Shown piece after piece: positions 27,178-37,920 of a stretch of 64,000 nucleotides of DNA. The position numbers were made by a program, and so were the translations under genes. The stretch is from Algoriphagus oliviformis. GTDB taxonomy: Bacteria > Bacteroidota > Bacteroidia > Cytophagales > Cyclobacteriaceae. Within the stretch, counting starts at the first letter, position 1. The number at the start of each line of letters is the position of its first letter. The notes below the pieces were generated by a model. It had not been told where the DNA came from. It was given only the letters and a program-made list of their open reading frames with translations, and searched no databases. The stretch covers positions 1,178,001 through 1,242,000 of the forward strand of contig NZ_JAFKCT010000001.1 of the NCBI RefSeq assembly GCF_017254915.1, given 5' to 3'.

Positions 27178-27720
27178 ATGACTAGAGACGAAAAGAAAGT
27201 TATAATCGACAGTCTGACTGAGAAGCTGAAGGAAAACCCTTTCTTCTACATCACTGATGCCTCCGGATTCTCTGTGGCGCAGGTGAACGCATTCAGAAGA
27301 ACTTGCTTTGAGAAAGGTGTGGAGTACAAAGTGTACAAAAACACCCTGATCGCCAAGGCTCTCGAAAATCTGGACGCGGACTACTCCAAATTGTCGGGTA
27401 GTGCATTGAAAGGGTTCTCTGGAATTATTTTCTCAAAAGAGACTAGTAACCTTCCGGCAAAAGTATTGCTGGATTTCAGAAAGAAACAAGGTAAAAAAGA
27501 GACCAGACCGGTATTCAAAGGTGCAGGTATCGACTCAGACGTGATTCTGGGCGAGAGCAACCTCGAAATGCTGTCTAATCTCAAGTCTAAGGCAGAATTG
27601 CTGGGCGATCTCATCGGATTGCTTCAGTCTCCAGCCAAAAATCTCGTTGCCGCATTGCAGTCTGGACAGAACAACATCACTGGCGTTCTTAAGACTCTTG
27701 CTGATCGGGAAGCGAAATAA
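27178..27720 (+). CDS. rplJ: 50S ribosomal protein L10
   Basis: 180 residues. N-terminal rRNA-binding domain (FFYITDASGFSVAQVNAFRRTC, KVYKNTLIAKAL) and a C-terminal helix that holds L7/L12 dimers (LLGDLIGLLQSPAKNLVAALQSG). Its start follows rplA by 2 bases. Only 42 bases separate it from rplL. Confidence 0.98.
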   Translation: MTRDEKKVIIDSLTEKLKENPFFYITDASGFSVAQVNAFRRTCFEKGVEYKVYKNTLIAKALENLDADYSKLSGSALKGFSGIIFSKETSNLPAKVLLDFRKKQGKKETRPVFKGAGIDSDVILGESNLEMLSNLKSKAELLGDLIGLLQSPAKNLVAALQSGQNNITGVLKTLADREAK

Positions 27721-27762
27721 TCTTATCAAATCATTCAAAAAACAAATTAAATAATCAATACA

Positions 27763-28146
27763 ATGGCAGATCTTACACAACTTGCAGAACAGTTGGTGAA
27801 CTTGACTGTAAAAGAAGTAAAAGAATTGACAGACATCCTTAAGGATCAGTACGGCATCGAGCCTGCTGCTGCTGGCGCTGTAATGGTAGCTGGTGGTGCT
27901 GCTGGTGGTGGCGAAGCCGCTGCTGAAGAGGAGAAAACTTCTTTCGACGTAATCCTTAAAGCTGCTGGTGCTTCTAAGCTTGCAGTAGTGAAACTGGTGA
28001 AAGAATTGACCGGTCTCGGATTGAAAGAAGCAAAAGATCTTGTTGACGGCGCTCCTAAGGCCTTGAAAGAAGGTATCGCTAAGGACGAAGCTGAAGCTTT
28101 GAAGAAGTCTCTGGAAGAGGCTGGTGCTGAAGTAGAGATCAAGTAA
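27763..28146 (+). CDS. rplL: 50S ribosomal protein L7/L12
   Basis: 127 residues. An N-terminal dimerisation segment, an Ala/Gly-rich hinge at about 36-52, and the conserved C-terminal domain ([49 protein letters not shown]). It recruits translation GTPases. It ends its transcription unit at the hairpin at 28186-28210. Confidence 0.99.
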   Translation: MADLTQLAEQLVNLTVKEVKELTDILKDQYGIEPAAAGAVMVAGGAAGGGEAAAEEEKTSFDVILKAAGASKLAVVKLVKELTGLGLKEAKDLVDGAPKALKEGIAKDEAEALKKSLEEAGAEVEIK

Positions 28147-28185
28147 TTTGGCAATTTCGATCCTCTAGGTTCGGAATCAGCCCGG

Positions 28186-28214
28186 AGACCTGACTAAATT
28201 AGTCAGGTCTTTTC
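28186..28214 (+). terminator. Intrinsic terminator after rplL
   Basis: A 10-bp stem (AGACCTGACT, 28186-28195, with 28201-28210) with a 5-base loop, followed by TTTTCC. It separates the ribosomal stalk genes from rpoB, unlike the enterobacterial rplL-rpoB arrangement with readthrough in a long spacer. Confidence 0.82.
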
Positions 28215-28217
28215 CTG

Positions 28218-28249
28218 TTTATGCACAGGACAAAAATTGCATTATTTTG
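28218..28249 (+). promoter_or_regulatory. Weak promoter candidate for rpoBC
   Basis: TTTA (28218-28221), 20 bases, then TTATTTTG (28242-28249): each box has one mismatch to TTTG and TAnnTTTG. Transcription would begin around 28256, which fits a short leader before the TTG start at 28303. A near-palindrome GTGATAATTGTCAC (28251-28264) lies at the expected start point. Confidence 0.35.
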
Positions 28250-28302
28250 AGTGATAATTGTCACTTTCCGATATTAAATTTCACTATAAACTATACACTA
28301 CC

Positions 28303-31300
28303 TTGGCTATCAAGAATCAAACCGAAAGGAAAAGTTTCTCCTCCATTAAGGTGGTCAAAGACTATCCCGATTTTCTCGATATCCAGCTGCAGTCCTTCAA
28401 GGACTTTTTCCAGCTGGATACCCCAGCAGAGAAGCGCCGGGCAGATGGGTTGTTCAAAGTTTTCGCTGAAAACTTCCCGATCAGTGATTCCAGAGAGAAC
28501 TTCACCCTGGAATTCATCGACTATGCAGTAGACCCGCCCAAGTACAGCGTGGAAGAATGCATCGACCGAGGGTTGACTTATTCTGTTCCGCTCAAAGCAA
28601 AGTTGAGATTGCTTTGCCACGATGAAGACAACGAGGATTTCGAGACCATCGAGCAGGAGGTGTTCCTAGGCAACTTGCCTTACATGACCGAGAAGGGCTC
28701 CTTTGTGATCAACGGAGCTGAGCGTGTGATTGTCTCCCAATTGCACCGTTCTCCTGGGGTGTTCTTTGCCCAAAGCAAGCACACCAACGGAACGAAGCTG
28801 TATTCCGCCAGAATTATTCCTTTCAAAGGTTCTTGGATCGAGTTTGCGACGGACATCAACAATGTCATGTACGCTTACATCGACCGTAAGAAGAAATTCC
28901 CGGTAACGACACTGCTGAGGGCTATCGGCTACGGTTCGGATAAGGATATCCTTGACCTGTTCGGTTTGTCCGAGGAAGTGGCTGCGACCAAGGCTGCGCT
29001 GAAGAAGGCAGGTGGACGCAAGCTGGCCGCGAGGGTTTTGAGAACTTGGGTAGAAGATTTCGTGGATGAGGATACCGGCGAGGTAGTCTCCATCGACCGA
29101 AACGAAGTGTTGCTTGAGCGCGACACGGTTCTTACAGAAGAAGACATCGAAATGATCTTGGACTCCGGCTCCAAGTCCATCATTCTCCACAGAGAAGATG
29201 TGAACGTGGCCGACTTCTCGATCATCTACAATACACTGCAGAAAGACAACTCCAACTCCGAGAAGGAAGCTGTGGAGGTGATCTATCGCCAACTCCGAAA
29301 TACCGAGGCGCCTGACGAAGCTACCGCTCGTGAGGTGATCCAGAGCTTGTTCTTCTCTGACAAGCGCTATGACCTCGGGGAAGTAGGACGATACAGAATC
29401 AACAAAAAACTGGGGCTGAACATCGAAGCCGAGAAGATTGTGTTGACCAAAGAGGACATCATTTCCATCGTGAAATACCTCATCGGTCTGATCAACTCCA
29501 AGGCGGTAGTCGATGACATTGACCACTTGTCCAACAGACGTGTGCGTACTGTGGGCGAGCAGCTGTACAGCCAATTTGGAGTAGGTCTGGCGAGAATGGC
29601 CAGAACCATCCGCGAAAGAATGAACGTGCGTGACAACGAAGACTTCAAACCAGTCGACTTGATCAATGCCCGTACGCTTTCTTCCGTGATCAACTCCTTC
29701 TTTGGTACCAACCAACTTTCCCAGTTCATGGACCAGACCAACCCGCTGGCGGAGTTGACTCACAAGAGAAGACTTTCAGCCCTCGGTCCAGGTGGTCTTT
29801 CCAGAGAAAGAGCGGGCTTCGAGGTTCGAGACGTTCACTACACGCATTACGGTCGTCTGTGTACCATCGAGACTCCCGAAGGTCCAAACATCGGTCTGAT
29901 CTCCTCTCTTTGCGTTCACGCCAAAGTGAACTCTATGGGCTTCCTGGAGACGCCTTATAGAAAAGTGAAGGACGGCAAAGTGGGCATGAAGCCTGAGGAA
30001 ATCGTATTCCTCACCGCCGAAGAGGAAGACAACCACAACATCGCACAGGCAAATGCGCCGCTGGATGAAGCTGGAACTTTTGTCAACGAGAAAGTGAAAG
30101 CAAGATTTGAGGGTGACTTCCCTGTGTTGGAGCCTAGCGAAATTTCCTACATGGACGTTGCACCAAACCAGATCGTGTCCGTGGCGGCATCCTTGATTCC
30201 TTTCTTGGAGCATGACGATGCCAACCGTGCCCTGATGGGATCCAACATGCAGCGCCAGGCCGTTCCATTGCTGAAGGCGGAAGCTCCAATCGTGGGTACC
30301 GGTCTGGAAGGCAAAGCGGCGATCGACTCCCGAGCGCTGATCATTGCGGAGGCAAATGGTGTGGTTGAGTTTGTAGACGCCAAGAAGATCACGATCAAGT
30401 ACGATCTGACTTCAGACGAACTGCTGGTGAACTTCACCAACGAATACAAAACCTACGACCTGATCAAGTTCAGAAGAACCAACCAGGATACGACGATCAA
30501 CTTGACTCCTTTGGTACTCAAAGGCCAGAAGATCGAAAAAGGACAGGTGCTCGTAGAAGGATACTCTACCAACAAAGGCGAGCTGGCTTTGGGTAAAAAC
30601 CTGAAAGTAGCCTACATGCCTTGGCAAGGGTACAACTTCGAGGATGCGATCGTAATCTCCGAGCGCGTCGTTCGTGAGGATATTTTCACCTCCATCCACG
30701 TAGAGGAGTTCCAGCTGGAAGTGCGAGATACCAAGCGTGGTGAAGAAGAACTGACTTCTGAAATCCCGAACGTATCCGAAGAGGCTGTGAAGCACCTCGA
30801 CGAAAACGGCATCATCCGTATCGGTGCCGAAGTGAAGGAAGGCGATATCATCATCGGTAAGATCACCCCTAAAGGCGAGACTGATCCGACTCCGGAAGAG
30901 AAGCTCCTCCGAGCGATCTTCGGTGACAAGGCTGGTGACGTGAAGGATGCTTCTTTGAAAGCTTCCCCATCCCTGAACGGTGTCGTGATCGAGACCAAGC
31001 TTTTCTCCAGACCTAAAAAGGACAAGGACAACAGAGCGAAGTCCAAGGCTGAGGTCGAAAAACTGAAGGCCAAATACTCCAAGGATCTCCTGGGCATCAG
31101 AGCCAAGATGATCAACAAGCTGGTGACTATCCTGGATGGCAAAACCTCTCAGGGCGTGAGACACAAGTTTGGTGATGAAATCATCAGCAAAGGCGTGAAG
31201 TTTGGCCAAAAGAACATTGAGAACAACCTCTTCCCTGCTAAGAACCCTTACAGAGACGAGTCTAACTACAATGTGCCTGAGGAAGCAAACCTGGTATCCG

Positions 31301-32178
31301 ACATCATCCTGGACGACTGGACTGACGACGCACACACCAACTCACTCATCGTGAAACTGGTGAAAAACTATACCAATTCCAGAAACGAGATCTCCGGCCT
31401 CTTCAAGCGCGACCGCTTCACCCTCGAAGTAGGGGACGAGCTGCCTGCGGGTATCGTGAAGCTGGCCAAAGTCTACATCGCCAAGAAGCGCAAGCTGAAG
31501 GTGGGTGACAAGATGGCGGGTCGTCACGGTAACAAAGGTATCGTGGCCCGAATCGTACGTGACGAGGACATGCCATTCTTGGAAGACGGCACGCCGATGG
31601 ACATCGTGTTGAACCCACTGGGTGTACCTTCCCGAATGAACATCGGACAGATCTTCGAGACCGTGTTGGCTTGGGCTGGACAGAAGACCGGCAAGAAATT
31701 CGCCACTCCGATCTTCGACGGAGCTTCCCTGGAGGAAGTGTCTGCCGAACTGGAGGCGGCTGGAGTACCTGCCTACGGACGTACCTACCTCTACGATGGT
31801 CTTTCCGGCAACAAGTTTGACCAGCCTGTGACTGTAGGTGTCGCCTACATGCTGAAGCTGGGCCACTTGGTCGACGACAAGATGCACGCCCGTTCCATCG
31901 GACCATACTCCCTCATCACCCAGCAGCCGCTTGGTGGTAAGGCACAGTTCGGTGGTCAGCGTTTCGGAGAGATGGAAGTGTGGGCACTGGAAGCTTTCGG
32001 TGCATCCCACGTACTCCAAGAGATCCTCACTGTCAAGTCTGATGACGTAATCGGTAGAGCGAAAGCTTACGAAGCAATCGTGAAGGGTGAAAACCTTCCT
32101 AAGCCAAACATCCCTGAATCATTCAATGTATTGGTTCACGAGTTGAGAGGCTTGGCTCTTGAAATTACCCTGGATTAA
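28303..32178 (+). CDS. rpoB: DNA-directed RNA polymerase subunit beta
   Basis: 1,291 residues from a TTG start at 28303 ([24 protein letters not shown]). No ATG lies in frame before the conserved region; another TTG at 28258 would add 15 residues but falls at the likely transcription start, so 28303 is preferred. Beta forms half of the catalytic cleft. The rifampicin pocket reads [33 protein letters not shown] in pieces, with the usual Asp, His and Ser at the classical resistance positions, so wild type by sequence. [17 protein letters not shown] and the C-terminal [12 protein letters not shown] are present. rpoC follows after 47 bases. Confidence 0.97.
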   Translation: MAIKNQTERKSFSSIKVVKDYPDFLDIQLQSFKDFFQLDTPAEKRRADGLFKVFAENFPISDSRENFTLEFIDYAVDPPKYSVEECIDRGLTYSVPLKAKLRLLCHDEDNEDFETIEQEVFLGNLPYMTEKGSFVINGAERVIVSQLHRSPGVFFAQSKHTNGTKLYSARIIPFKGSWIEFATDINNVMYAYIDRKKKFPVTTLLRAIGYGSDKDILDLFGLSEEVAATKAALKKAGGRKLAARVLRTWVEDFVDEDTGEVVSIDRNEVLLERDTVLTEEDIEMILDSGSKSIILHREDVNVADFSIIYNTLQKDNSNSEKEAVEVIYRQLRNTEAPDEATAREVIQSLFFSDKRYDLGEVGRYRINKKLGLNIEAEKIVLTKEDIISIVKYLIGLINSKAVVDDIDHLSNRRVRTVGEQLYSQFGVGLARMARTIRERMNVRDNEDFKPVDLINARTLSSVINSFFGTNQLSQFMDQTNPLAELTHKRRLSALGPGGLSRERAGFEVRDVHYTHYGRLCTIETPEGPNIGLISSLCVHAKVNSMGFLETPYRKVKDGKVGMKPEEIVFLTAEEEDNHNIAQANAPLDEAGTFVNEKVKARFEGDFPVLEPSEISYMDVAPNQIVSVAASLIPFLEHDDANRALMGSNMQRQAVPLLKAEAPIVGTGLEGKAAIDSRALIIAEANGVVEFVDAKKITIKYDLTSDELLVNFTNEYKTYDLIKFRRTNQDTTINLTPLVLKGQKIEKGQVLVEGYSTNKGELALGKNLKVAYMPWQGYNFEDAIVISERVVREDIFTSIHVEEFQLEVRDTKRGEEELTSEIPNVSEEAVKHLDENGIIRIGAEVKEGDIIIGKITPKGETDPTPEEKLLRAIFGDKAGDVKDASLKASPSLNGVVIETKLFSRPKKDKDNRAKSKAEVEKLKAKYSKDLLGIRAKMINKLVTILDGKTSQGVRHKFGDEIISKGVKFGQKNIENNLFPAKNPYRDESNYNVPEEANLVSDIILDDWTDDAHTNSLIVKLVKNYTNSRNEISGLFKRDRFTLEVGDELPAGIVKLAKVYIAKKRKLKVGDKMAGRHGNKGIVARIVRDEDMPFLEDGTPMDIVLNPLGVPSRMNIGQIFETVLAWAGQKTGKKFATPIFDGASLEEVSAELEAAGVPAYGRTYLYDGLSGNKFDQPVTVGVAYMLKLGHLVDDKMHARSIGPYSLITQQPLGGKAQFGGQRFGEMEVWALEAFGASHVLQEILTVKSDDVIGRAKAYEAIVKGENLPKPNIPESFNVLVHELRGLALEITLD

Positions 32179-32225
32179 TTTGGCTCAAGGGGCGGGCGAC
32201 CGCCCTGAACATATCTCAAAAAACT

Positions 32226-35200
32226 ATGTCGTTTAGAAAAAATAAAAAACTCAACAACGATTTCTCCCGAGTGACCATCAGCTTGGCCTCTCCAGAATCC
32301 ATTCTGGATAGCTCCAACGGTGAGGTGACCCAGCCAGAGACCATCAACTACAGAACGTACAAGCCTGAGATGGGCGGTCTGTTCTGCGAGCGGATCTTTG
32401 GTCCGGTCAAAGACTGGGAGTGTCATTGTGGTAAATACAAGCGCATTCGCTACAAAGGCATCATCTGCGACCGTTGCGGCGTCGAAGTGACTGAGAAGAA
32501 AGTTCGTCGTGAGCGTATGGGACACATCGAGCTGGTCGTGCCAGTAGCGCACATCTGGTACTTCAAGTCCCTTCCTAACAAAATCGGTTACCTGCTGGGC
32601 CTTCCTACCAAGAAGTTGGACCAGATCGTGTACTACGAGCGCTATGTCGTAGTGCAGGCTGGGGTGAAAGCCGAAGAAGGTGTGCAGTACCTCGACTTCC
32701 TCACAGAAGACGAGTACTTGGACATCATGGACAAGCTGCCTAAGGAAAACCACATGCTGGATGACGAAGATCCTGCCAAGTTCATCGCCAAGATGGGTGC
32801 GGAGGCTTTGGAGATGTTGCTGGCAAGACTGGATCTCGACGACCTGTCTTACGCACTCCGTCACCAGGCTGCGACCGATACTTCCCAGCAGCGTAAGGCC
32901 GAGGCCTTGAAGCGTCTGAAAGTAGTCGAAGCATTCCGTGACGCGAGAACCCGCATCGAAAACCGTCCTGAGTGGATGGTCGTTCGCATGGTTCCAGTGA
33001 TTCCACCGGAATTGCGTCCGTTGGTTCCTTTGGATGGCGGTAGATTCGCTACTTCTGACTTGAACGACCTGTATAGAAGGGTGATCATCCGAAACAACCG
33101 TCTGAAGCGCCTCATCGACATTAAAGCTCCAGAGGTGATCTTGAGAAACGAGAAGCGAATGCTGCAGGAAGCTGTGGATTCACTTTTTGACAACTCCAGA
33201 AAAGTAAATGCGGTAAGATCTGATGGTAACCGTGCTTTGAAATCCCTTTCCGACATGTTGAAAGGTAAGCAGGGCCGATTCCGTCAAAACTTGCTCGGTA
33301 AGCGTGTGGATTACTCCGGCCGTTCCGTAATCGTCGTAGGTCCAGAACTGAAGCTTCACGAGTGTGGTCTTCCCAAAAATATGGCAGCGGAACTTTTCAA
33401 GCCGTTTATCATCAGAAAACTGATCGAAAGGGGCATTGTCAAGACCGTAAAATCTGCCAAGAAAATCGTGGATCGCAAAGATCCTGTGGTTTGGGATATT
33501 TTGGAAAACGTGCTGAAAGGACACCCTGTCCTCCTCAACCGTGCCCCAACGCTTCACCGATTGGGTATCCAGGCTTTCCAGCCAAAACTGATCGAAGGAA
33601 AGGCAATCCAGCTCCACCCATTGGTATGTACTGCATTCAACGCCGACTTTGACGGTGACCAGATGGCGGTACACGTGCCACTTGGACACGAGGCGATCTT
33701 GGAAGCTTCTACCTTGATGCTTTCTGCGCACAACATCCTGAACCCTGCCAACGGCGCTCCGATCACCGTACCTTCCCAAGACATGGTATTGGGTCTGTAC
33801 TACGTGACCAAAGGCAGAAAGTCGACCCCTGAGTTCCCGGTAGCGGGCGAAGGAATGACTTTCTACAGCCAAGAAGAGGTGATCATCGCCCTCAACGAAG
33901 GCAAGATCTCCAAGCATGCCAATATCAAGTGCAAGGTCAATGTCAGAACTGCCGAAGGCGAGATCAAAGAGCAAATCATCGAGACCGTTGCAGGTCGATT
34001 GATCTTCAACCAGTTCGTGCCTGAGGAAGTTGGTTATGTAAACGAGCTTTTGACCAAAAAGAAACTTCAGCAGATCATCGCTGAGGTAGTGAAAGTCTGC
34101 GGTATCGCCCGTACTGCGCAATTCTTGGATGACATCAAGCATCTCGGATTCCAGATGGCATACCAAGGTGGTCTTTCCATGGGATTGAACGACGTAATCA
34201 TCCCTGAGGAGAAAGAGCCGATGATCGCGAAAGCGAAAGAGGAAGTGGACCAAGTATGGAACAACTACCTCATGGGTCTGATCACCGACAACGAACGATA
34301 CAACCAAGTCATCGATATCTGGACTCGTACCAACTCGCATCTGACCAACAATCTGATGAAGAAGATGGAGGAGGACAAGCAGGGCTTCAACGCCATCTAC
34401 ATGATGATGCACTCCGGAGCTCGTGGTTCCAGAGAGCAGATCCGTCAGCTGGGTGGTATGAGAGGTCTGATGGCCAAGCCTCAGAAAAACCTCCAAGGCT
34501 CTGTAGGGGAGATCATCGAAAACCCAATCCTTTCCAACTTCAAAGAAGGTCTGGACGTATTGGAGTACTTCATCTCTACCCACGGTGCACGTAAAGGTCT
34601 AGCCGATACGGCATTGAAGACTGCGGATGCGGGGTACCTGACCCGTCGTCTCGTGGACGTAGCACAGGATATGATCATCACGGAGGAAGACTGCGGTACC
34701 TTGAGAGGCCTGGTAGTTCAGCCTTTGAAAGACAACGACGAAATCGTCGAGCCGCTTTCCGAGCGTATCGTCGGACGGGTTTCTGTACACGATGTGTACG
34801 ATCCAGTCACTGACGAATTGATCGTGCCGGCTGGCATCGAGATCAATGACGAAGTCGCCAAGATGGTAGATGAGTCTGCTATCGAAGAGGTGGAAATCCG
34901 CTCCGTATTGACCTGCGAGACTCGAAGGGGAGTGTGCGCGAAGTGCTACGGCAGAAACCTTGCTACAGGCAAAATGGTACAAGCCGGTGAATCTGTAGGT
35001 GTCATCGCCGCACAGTCTATCGGTGAACCAGGTACCCAGCTTACCCTGAGAACCTTCCACGTCGGTGGTACTGCCTCCAACATGGCGGTAGACGCTTCCA
35101 TCCCTGCGAAGTTTGACGGGGTGATCGAGTTCGAAGAGGAACTGAGATTCATTGAGACGACCAACAAGGATGGCGAGGCAATCACCATCGTCATGGGCCG

Positions 35201-36539
35201 CTCCGGTGAGATCAAAATCAACGACGCGAAGACCGGAAAGACTTTGGTGTCCAACCACGTGCCCTACGGTGCCTTGCTGAATGTGAAAGACGGACAGAAG
35301 ATCGCCAAAGGCCAGTCCCTGTGTACTTGGGATCCGTACAATGCGGTCATCCTTTCCGAGTTTGACGGTCAAGTCGACTTCGAAGCAATCGTAGAGGGCG
35401 TGACTTACAAAGAAGTGGCTGATGACCAGACTGGTTTCCGTGAGAAAGTCATCATCGAAACCAAGGATAGAACCAAGAACCCGGCAATCGTCATCAACTA
35501 CGGCGAAGACTCCAAAGGATACAACATTCCTGTGGGCGCTCACTTGGCTGTAGAAGTGGGTGAGAAAGTGAAAGCTGGACAGATCCTCGTGAAGATCCCA
35601 AGATCCGTAGGCAAAACCCGTGATATTACCGGTGGTCTTCCACGGGTAACCGAACTTTTCGAAGCTCGTAACCCATCTAACCCGGCTGTGGTATCCGAGA
35701 TCGACGGTGTGGTGACCTATGGTGGTATCAAGCGTGGTAACAGGGAGATCATCATCGAGTCCAAGGACGGTGTGATCAAGAAGTACATGGTATCCCTATC
35801 CAAGCACATCTTGGTACAGGAAAACGACTTCATCCGTGCAGGTGAGCCGTTGTCTGACGGAGCCATCACTCCAAACGACATCCTGTCCATCAAAGGGCCA
35901 ACCGCGGTACAGGAATACCTCGTGAATGAGATCCAGGAAGTTTACCGACTTCAGGGTGTGAAAATCAACGACAAGCACATCGAGGTGATCGTATCCCAGA
36001 TGATGCAGAAGGTTGAGATCCTGGATGCTGGTGACACCGGATTCCTCCAAAACCAAGTCGTGGACAAGTGGGCTTTCCGTGAGGAAAACGACAACATCCT
36101 TGACAAGAAAGTGGTCATGGACGCAGGGGACTCCTCTACTTTGAAGCCAGGCATGATCATCTCTGCCCGAAGACTGAGAGACGAAAACTCCAGCCTGAAG
36201 CGTAAGGATCTGAAGCTGGTACAGGTAAGAGACGCTGAGACGGCTGTTTCCGCACCTACGCTGCAGGGTATCACCGCGGCATCCTTGGGTACCGAGTCCT
36301 TCATCTCCGCGGCTTCCTTCCAGGAGACTACCAAAGTACTCTCCGAAGCTGCCATCCGAGGCAAGCGCGACGAGCTCTTGGGTCTGAAGGAAAACGTAAT
36401 CGTTGGACACCTGATCCCGGCGGGTACCGGACAGCGAAGACTGCAAAATCTGATCGTCGGCTCCCAGGAGGAGTACGAGAAGCTTTCTGAAAATATGGAG
36501 AAGACATCCTCCAAAAGATCCAGCGAAGCGATCCTATAA
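32226..36539 (+). CDS. rpoC: DNA-directed RNA polymerase subunit beta'
   Basis: 1,437 residues. The N-terminal zinc ribbon [23 protein letters not shown] is intact, the catalytic NADFDGD loop is at 472-478 with Mg-binding D474, D476 and D478, and the second zinc site includes [15 protein letters not shown]. The trigger-loop/bridge-helix region includes [22 protein letters not shown] and [27 protein letters not shown]. This is the single-piece bacterial form with the insertion expected in Bacteroidota. The unit ends at the strong hairpin just downstream. Confidence 0.99.
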   Translation: MSFRKNKKLNNDFSRVTISLASPESILDSSNGEVTQPETINYRTYKPEMGGLFCERIFGPVKDWECHCGKYKRIRYKGIICDRCGVEVTEKKVRRERMGHIELVVPVAHIWYFKSLPNKIGYLLGLPTKKLDQIVYYERYVVVQAGVKAEEGVQYLDFLTEDEYLDIMDKLPKENHMLDDEDPAKFIAKMGAEALEMLLARLDLDDLSYALRHQAATDTSQQRKAEALKRLKVVEAFRDARTRIENRPEWMVVRMVPVIPPELRPLVPLDGGRFATSDLNDLYRRVIIRNNRLKRLIDIKAPEVILRNEKRMLQEAVDSLFDNSRKVNAVRSDGNRALKSLSDMLKGKQGRFRQNLLGKRVDYSGRSVIVVGPELKLHECGLPKNMAAELFKPFIIRKLIERGIVKTVKSAKKIVDRKDPVVWDILENVLKGHPVLLNRAPTLHRLGIQAFQPKLIEGKAIQLHPLVCTAFNADFDGDQMAVHVPLGHEAILEASTLMLSAHNILNPANGAPITVPSQDMVLGLYYVTKGRKSTPEFPVAGEGMTFYSQEEVIIALNEGKISKHANIKCKVNVRTAEGEIKEQIIETVAGRLIFNQFVPEEVGYVNELLTKKKLQQIIAEVVKVCGIARTAQFLDDIKHLGFQMAYQGGLSMGLNDVIIPEEKEPMIAKAKEEVDQVWNNYLMGLITDNERYNQVIDIWTRTNSHLTNNLMKKMEEDKQGFNAIYMMMHSGARGSREQIRQLGGMRGLMAKPQKNLQGSVGEIIENPILSNFKEGLDVLEYFISTHGARKGLADTALKTADAGYLTRRLVDVAQDMIITEEDCGTLRGLVVQPLKDNDEIVEPLSERIVGRVSVHDVYDPVTDELIVPAGIEINDEVAKMVDESAIEEVEIRSVLTCETRRGVCAKCYGRNLATGKMVQAGESVGVIAAQSIGEPGTQLTLRTFHVGGTASNMAVDASIPAKFDGVIEFEEELRFIETTNKDGEAITIVMGRSGEIKINDAKTGKTLVSNHVPYGALLNVKDGQKIAKGQSLCTWDPYNAVILSEFDGQVDFEAIVEGVTYKEVADDQTGFREKVIIETKDRTKNPAIVINYGEDSKGYNIPVGAHLAVEVGEKVKAGQILVKIPRSVGKTRDITGGLPRVTELFEARNPSNPAVVSEIDGVVTYGGIKRGNREIIIESKDGVIKKYMVSLSKHILVQENDFIRAGEPLSDGAITPNDILSIKGPTAVQEYLVNEIQEVYRLQGVKINDKHIEVIVSQMMQKVEILDAGDTGFLQNQVVDKWAFREENDNILDKKVVMDAGDSSTLKPGMIISARRLRDENSSLKRKDLKLVQVRDAETAVSAPTLQGITAASLGTESFISAASFQETTKVLSEAAIRGKRDELLGLKENVIVGHLIPAGTGQRRLQNLIVGSQEEYEKLSENMEKTSSKRSSEAIL

Positions 36540-36558
36540 TCAATTATGATTTGAACAT

Positions 36559-36591
36559 AAAAGGCCTGTATGTCATGTACAGGCCTTTTTT
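36559..36591 (+). terminator. Intrinsic terminator after rpoC
   Basis: A 12-bp stem (36559-36570 with 36578-36589) with a 7-base loop, followed by a run of T. It ends the rpoBC unit 19 bases after the stop codon and only 11 bases before the DUF3467 gene. Confidence 0.88.
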
Positions 36592-36602
36592 AATCCAAAA
36601 AC

Positions 36603-36917
36603 ATGGAAGACAACAACAAGCAAGACCAACAGATCAACGTCGAGCTCTCCGAGGAAGTGGCAGAGGGCGTCTATTCCAACTTGGCCATGATCGCGCACTC
36701 CAATTCGGAGTTTGTGATTGATTTCATCCGCCTGATGCCCGGTGTGCCCAAGGCAAAAGTAAAGTCCCGCATCATCGTGACTCCCGACCACGCCAAGCGA
36801 CTGCTGTCTGCGCTGAAGGACAACATCGAAAAGTACGAGGCTGCCTTTGGAAAGATCCACCAAGGGGGCGGCGCACCCTCGTATCCGATTTCTTTCGGTA
36901 AGCCCGGGGAAGCGTAA
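36603..36917 (+). CDS. DUF3467 family protein
   Basis: 104 residues, no signal peptide or membrane segment, so cytoplasmic. Conserved text includes INVELSEEVAEGVYSNLAMIAHSNSEFVIDFIRLMPG, IVTPDHAKRLLSALKDNIEKYEAAFG, and a C-terminal proline/glycine tail. The family is conserved in Bacteroidota and, as far as I know, has no proven function; the fold looks like alternating strands and one helix. Its place right after the rpoC terminator suggests expression by terminator readthrough, and a link with transcription is only an inference from position. Confidence 0.9.
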   Translation: MEDNNKQDQQINVELSEEVAEGVYSNLAMIAHSNSEFVIDFIRLMPGVPKAKVKSRIIVTPDHAKRLLSALKDNIEKYEAAFGKIHQGGGAPSYPISFGKPGEA

Positions 36918-36945
36918 CAAAAATATAACTGCTTAATTTTGTTAC
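36914..36945. other. Inverted repeat overlapping the DUF3467 stop codon and the rpsL promoter
   Basis: A 9-bp perfect inverted repeat, GTAACAAAA (36914-36922) and TTTTGTTAC (36937-36945), with a 14-base loop. The right arm covers the -33 TTTG of the rpsL promoter, and the left arm covers the upstream stop codon. It could be an operator or an AT-rich terminator-like hairpin. Confidence 0.4.
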
Positions 36946-36968
36946 TCTTATTACTTTCTTTACCTTTG
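36938..36968 (+). promoter_or_regulatory. Promoter of the rpsL-rpsG-fusA-rpsJ unit
   Basis: TTTG (36938-36941), 19 bases, TACCTTTG (36961-36968), then CAGTCC. The rpsL start is 47 bases after the -7 box. The eleven bases CTTTGCAGTCC recur identically in the rplC promoter. Confidence 0.82.
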
Positions 36969-37015
36969 CAGTCCAAAATTTAACAGTTTACAGGAAAACT
37001 AAATTTTATCAGTTA

Positions 37016-37429
37016 ATGCCTACTATTCAACAGTTAGTAAGAAAAGGTAGAAATACACTGGAAATCAAATCGAAATCTCGTGCACTGGACGCTTGTCCAC
37101 AGCGAAGAGGAGTTTGTACCAGAGTATACACTACGACCCCTAAGAAGCCTAACTCAGCTATGAGAAAGGTAGCCAGGGTGAGATTGACGAACGGAAAAGA
37201 AGTGAACGCTTACATTCCGGGTGAAGGTCACAATCTACAAGAGCACTCGATCGTCCTGATCAGAGGTGGTCGTGTGAAGGATCTTCCAGGTGTGAGATAC
37301 CACATCATCCGAGGTGCACTCGATACTGCCGGAGTAAAAGACCGTAAGCAAGGTCGCTCCAAGTACGGTGCTAAGAGACCTAAGGCTGGCAAGGGTGCCC
37401 CTGCAGCAGCTCCAGGCAAAAAGAAATAA
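37016..37429 (+). CDS. rpsL: 30S ribosomal protein S12
   Basis: 137 residues. It has the conserved [18 protein letters not shown] and [28 protein letters not shown] blocks of the decoding centre. The lysine positions linked to streptomycin resistance (in KKPNS and GVKDRKQ-like text) look wild type. A short Ala/Lys-rich tail ([13 protein letters not shown]) extends the C-terminus. First gene of the str unit. Confidence 0.99.
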   Translation: MPTIQQLVRKGRNTLEIKSKSRALDACPQRRGVCTRVYTTTPKKPNSAMRKVARVRLTNGKEVNAYIPGEGHNLQEHSIVLIRGGRVKDLPGVRYHIIRGALDTAGVKDRKQGRSKYGAKRPKAGKGAPAAAPGKKK

Positions 37430-37447
37430 TAAAAACATTCAAAAGAA

Positions 37448-37915
37448 ATGAGAAAAGCGAAACCAAAGAAGAGATATATTCTTCCTGACCCAAAGTTCAA
37501 TGATACTTTGGTCACCAAGTTTGTAAACTGTCTGATGTTCGACGGGAAGAAGAGTATTGCTTACAACATTTTCTATGACGCAGTCGAGAAAGTGGAATCC
37601 AAAGTAGGCGAGAATGGTCTTGAGGTTTGGAAAAAAGCGCTTAACAATATTGCTCCATCCGTCGAGGTGAAGAGTCGTAGAGTTGGTGGTGCTACATTCC
37701 AAGTTCCAATGGAAGTCAGACCAGAAAGAAAGATGGCCCTTGGAATCAAGTGGATGATCAACTACGCTCGAAAAAGAGGTGAGAAGACCATGATGGACCG
37801 TCTAGCCGGTGAAATCATCGCAGCTGCAAAAGGCGAAGGTGCCGCAGTGAAGAAAAAAGATGATACGCACAGAATGGCTGAGGCCAACAAAGCATTCTCT
37901 CACTTTAGATTTTAA
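37448..37915 (+). CDS. rpsG: 30S ribosomal protein S7
   Basis: 155 residues, the short bacterial form. Begins [15 protein letters not shown] and has [42 protein letters not shown] with the conserved 16S rRNA-binding helices and C-terminal [15 protein letters not shown]. It organises the head of the small subunit. It precedes fusA by 5 bases. Confidence 0.99.
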   Translation: MRKAKPKKRYILPDPKFNDTLVTKFVNCLMFDGKKSIAYNIFYDAVEKVESKVGENGLEVWKKALNNIAPSVEVKSRRVGGATFQVPMEVRPERKMALGIKWMINYARKRGEKTMMDRLAGEIIAAAKGEGAAVKKKDDTHRMAEANKAFSHFRF

Positions 37916-37920
37916 TTAGG

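Noticed and set aside
33180-34583. 467-codon minus-strand frame inside rpoC
   Set aside because: rpoC is intact and invariant here; the frame is a composition by-product, like the 365-codon frame at 28666-29763 opposite rpoB.
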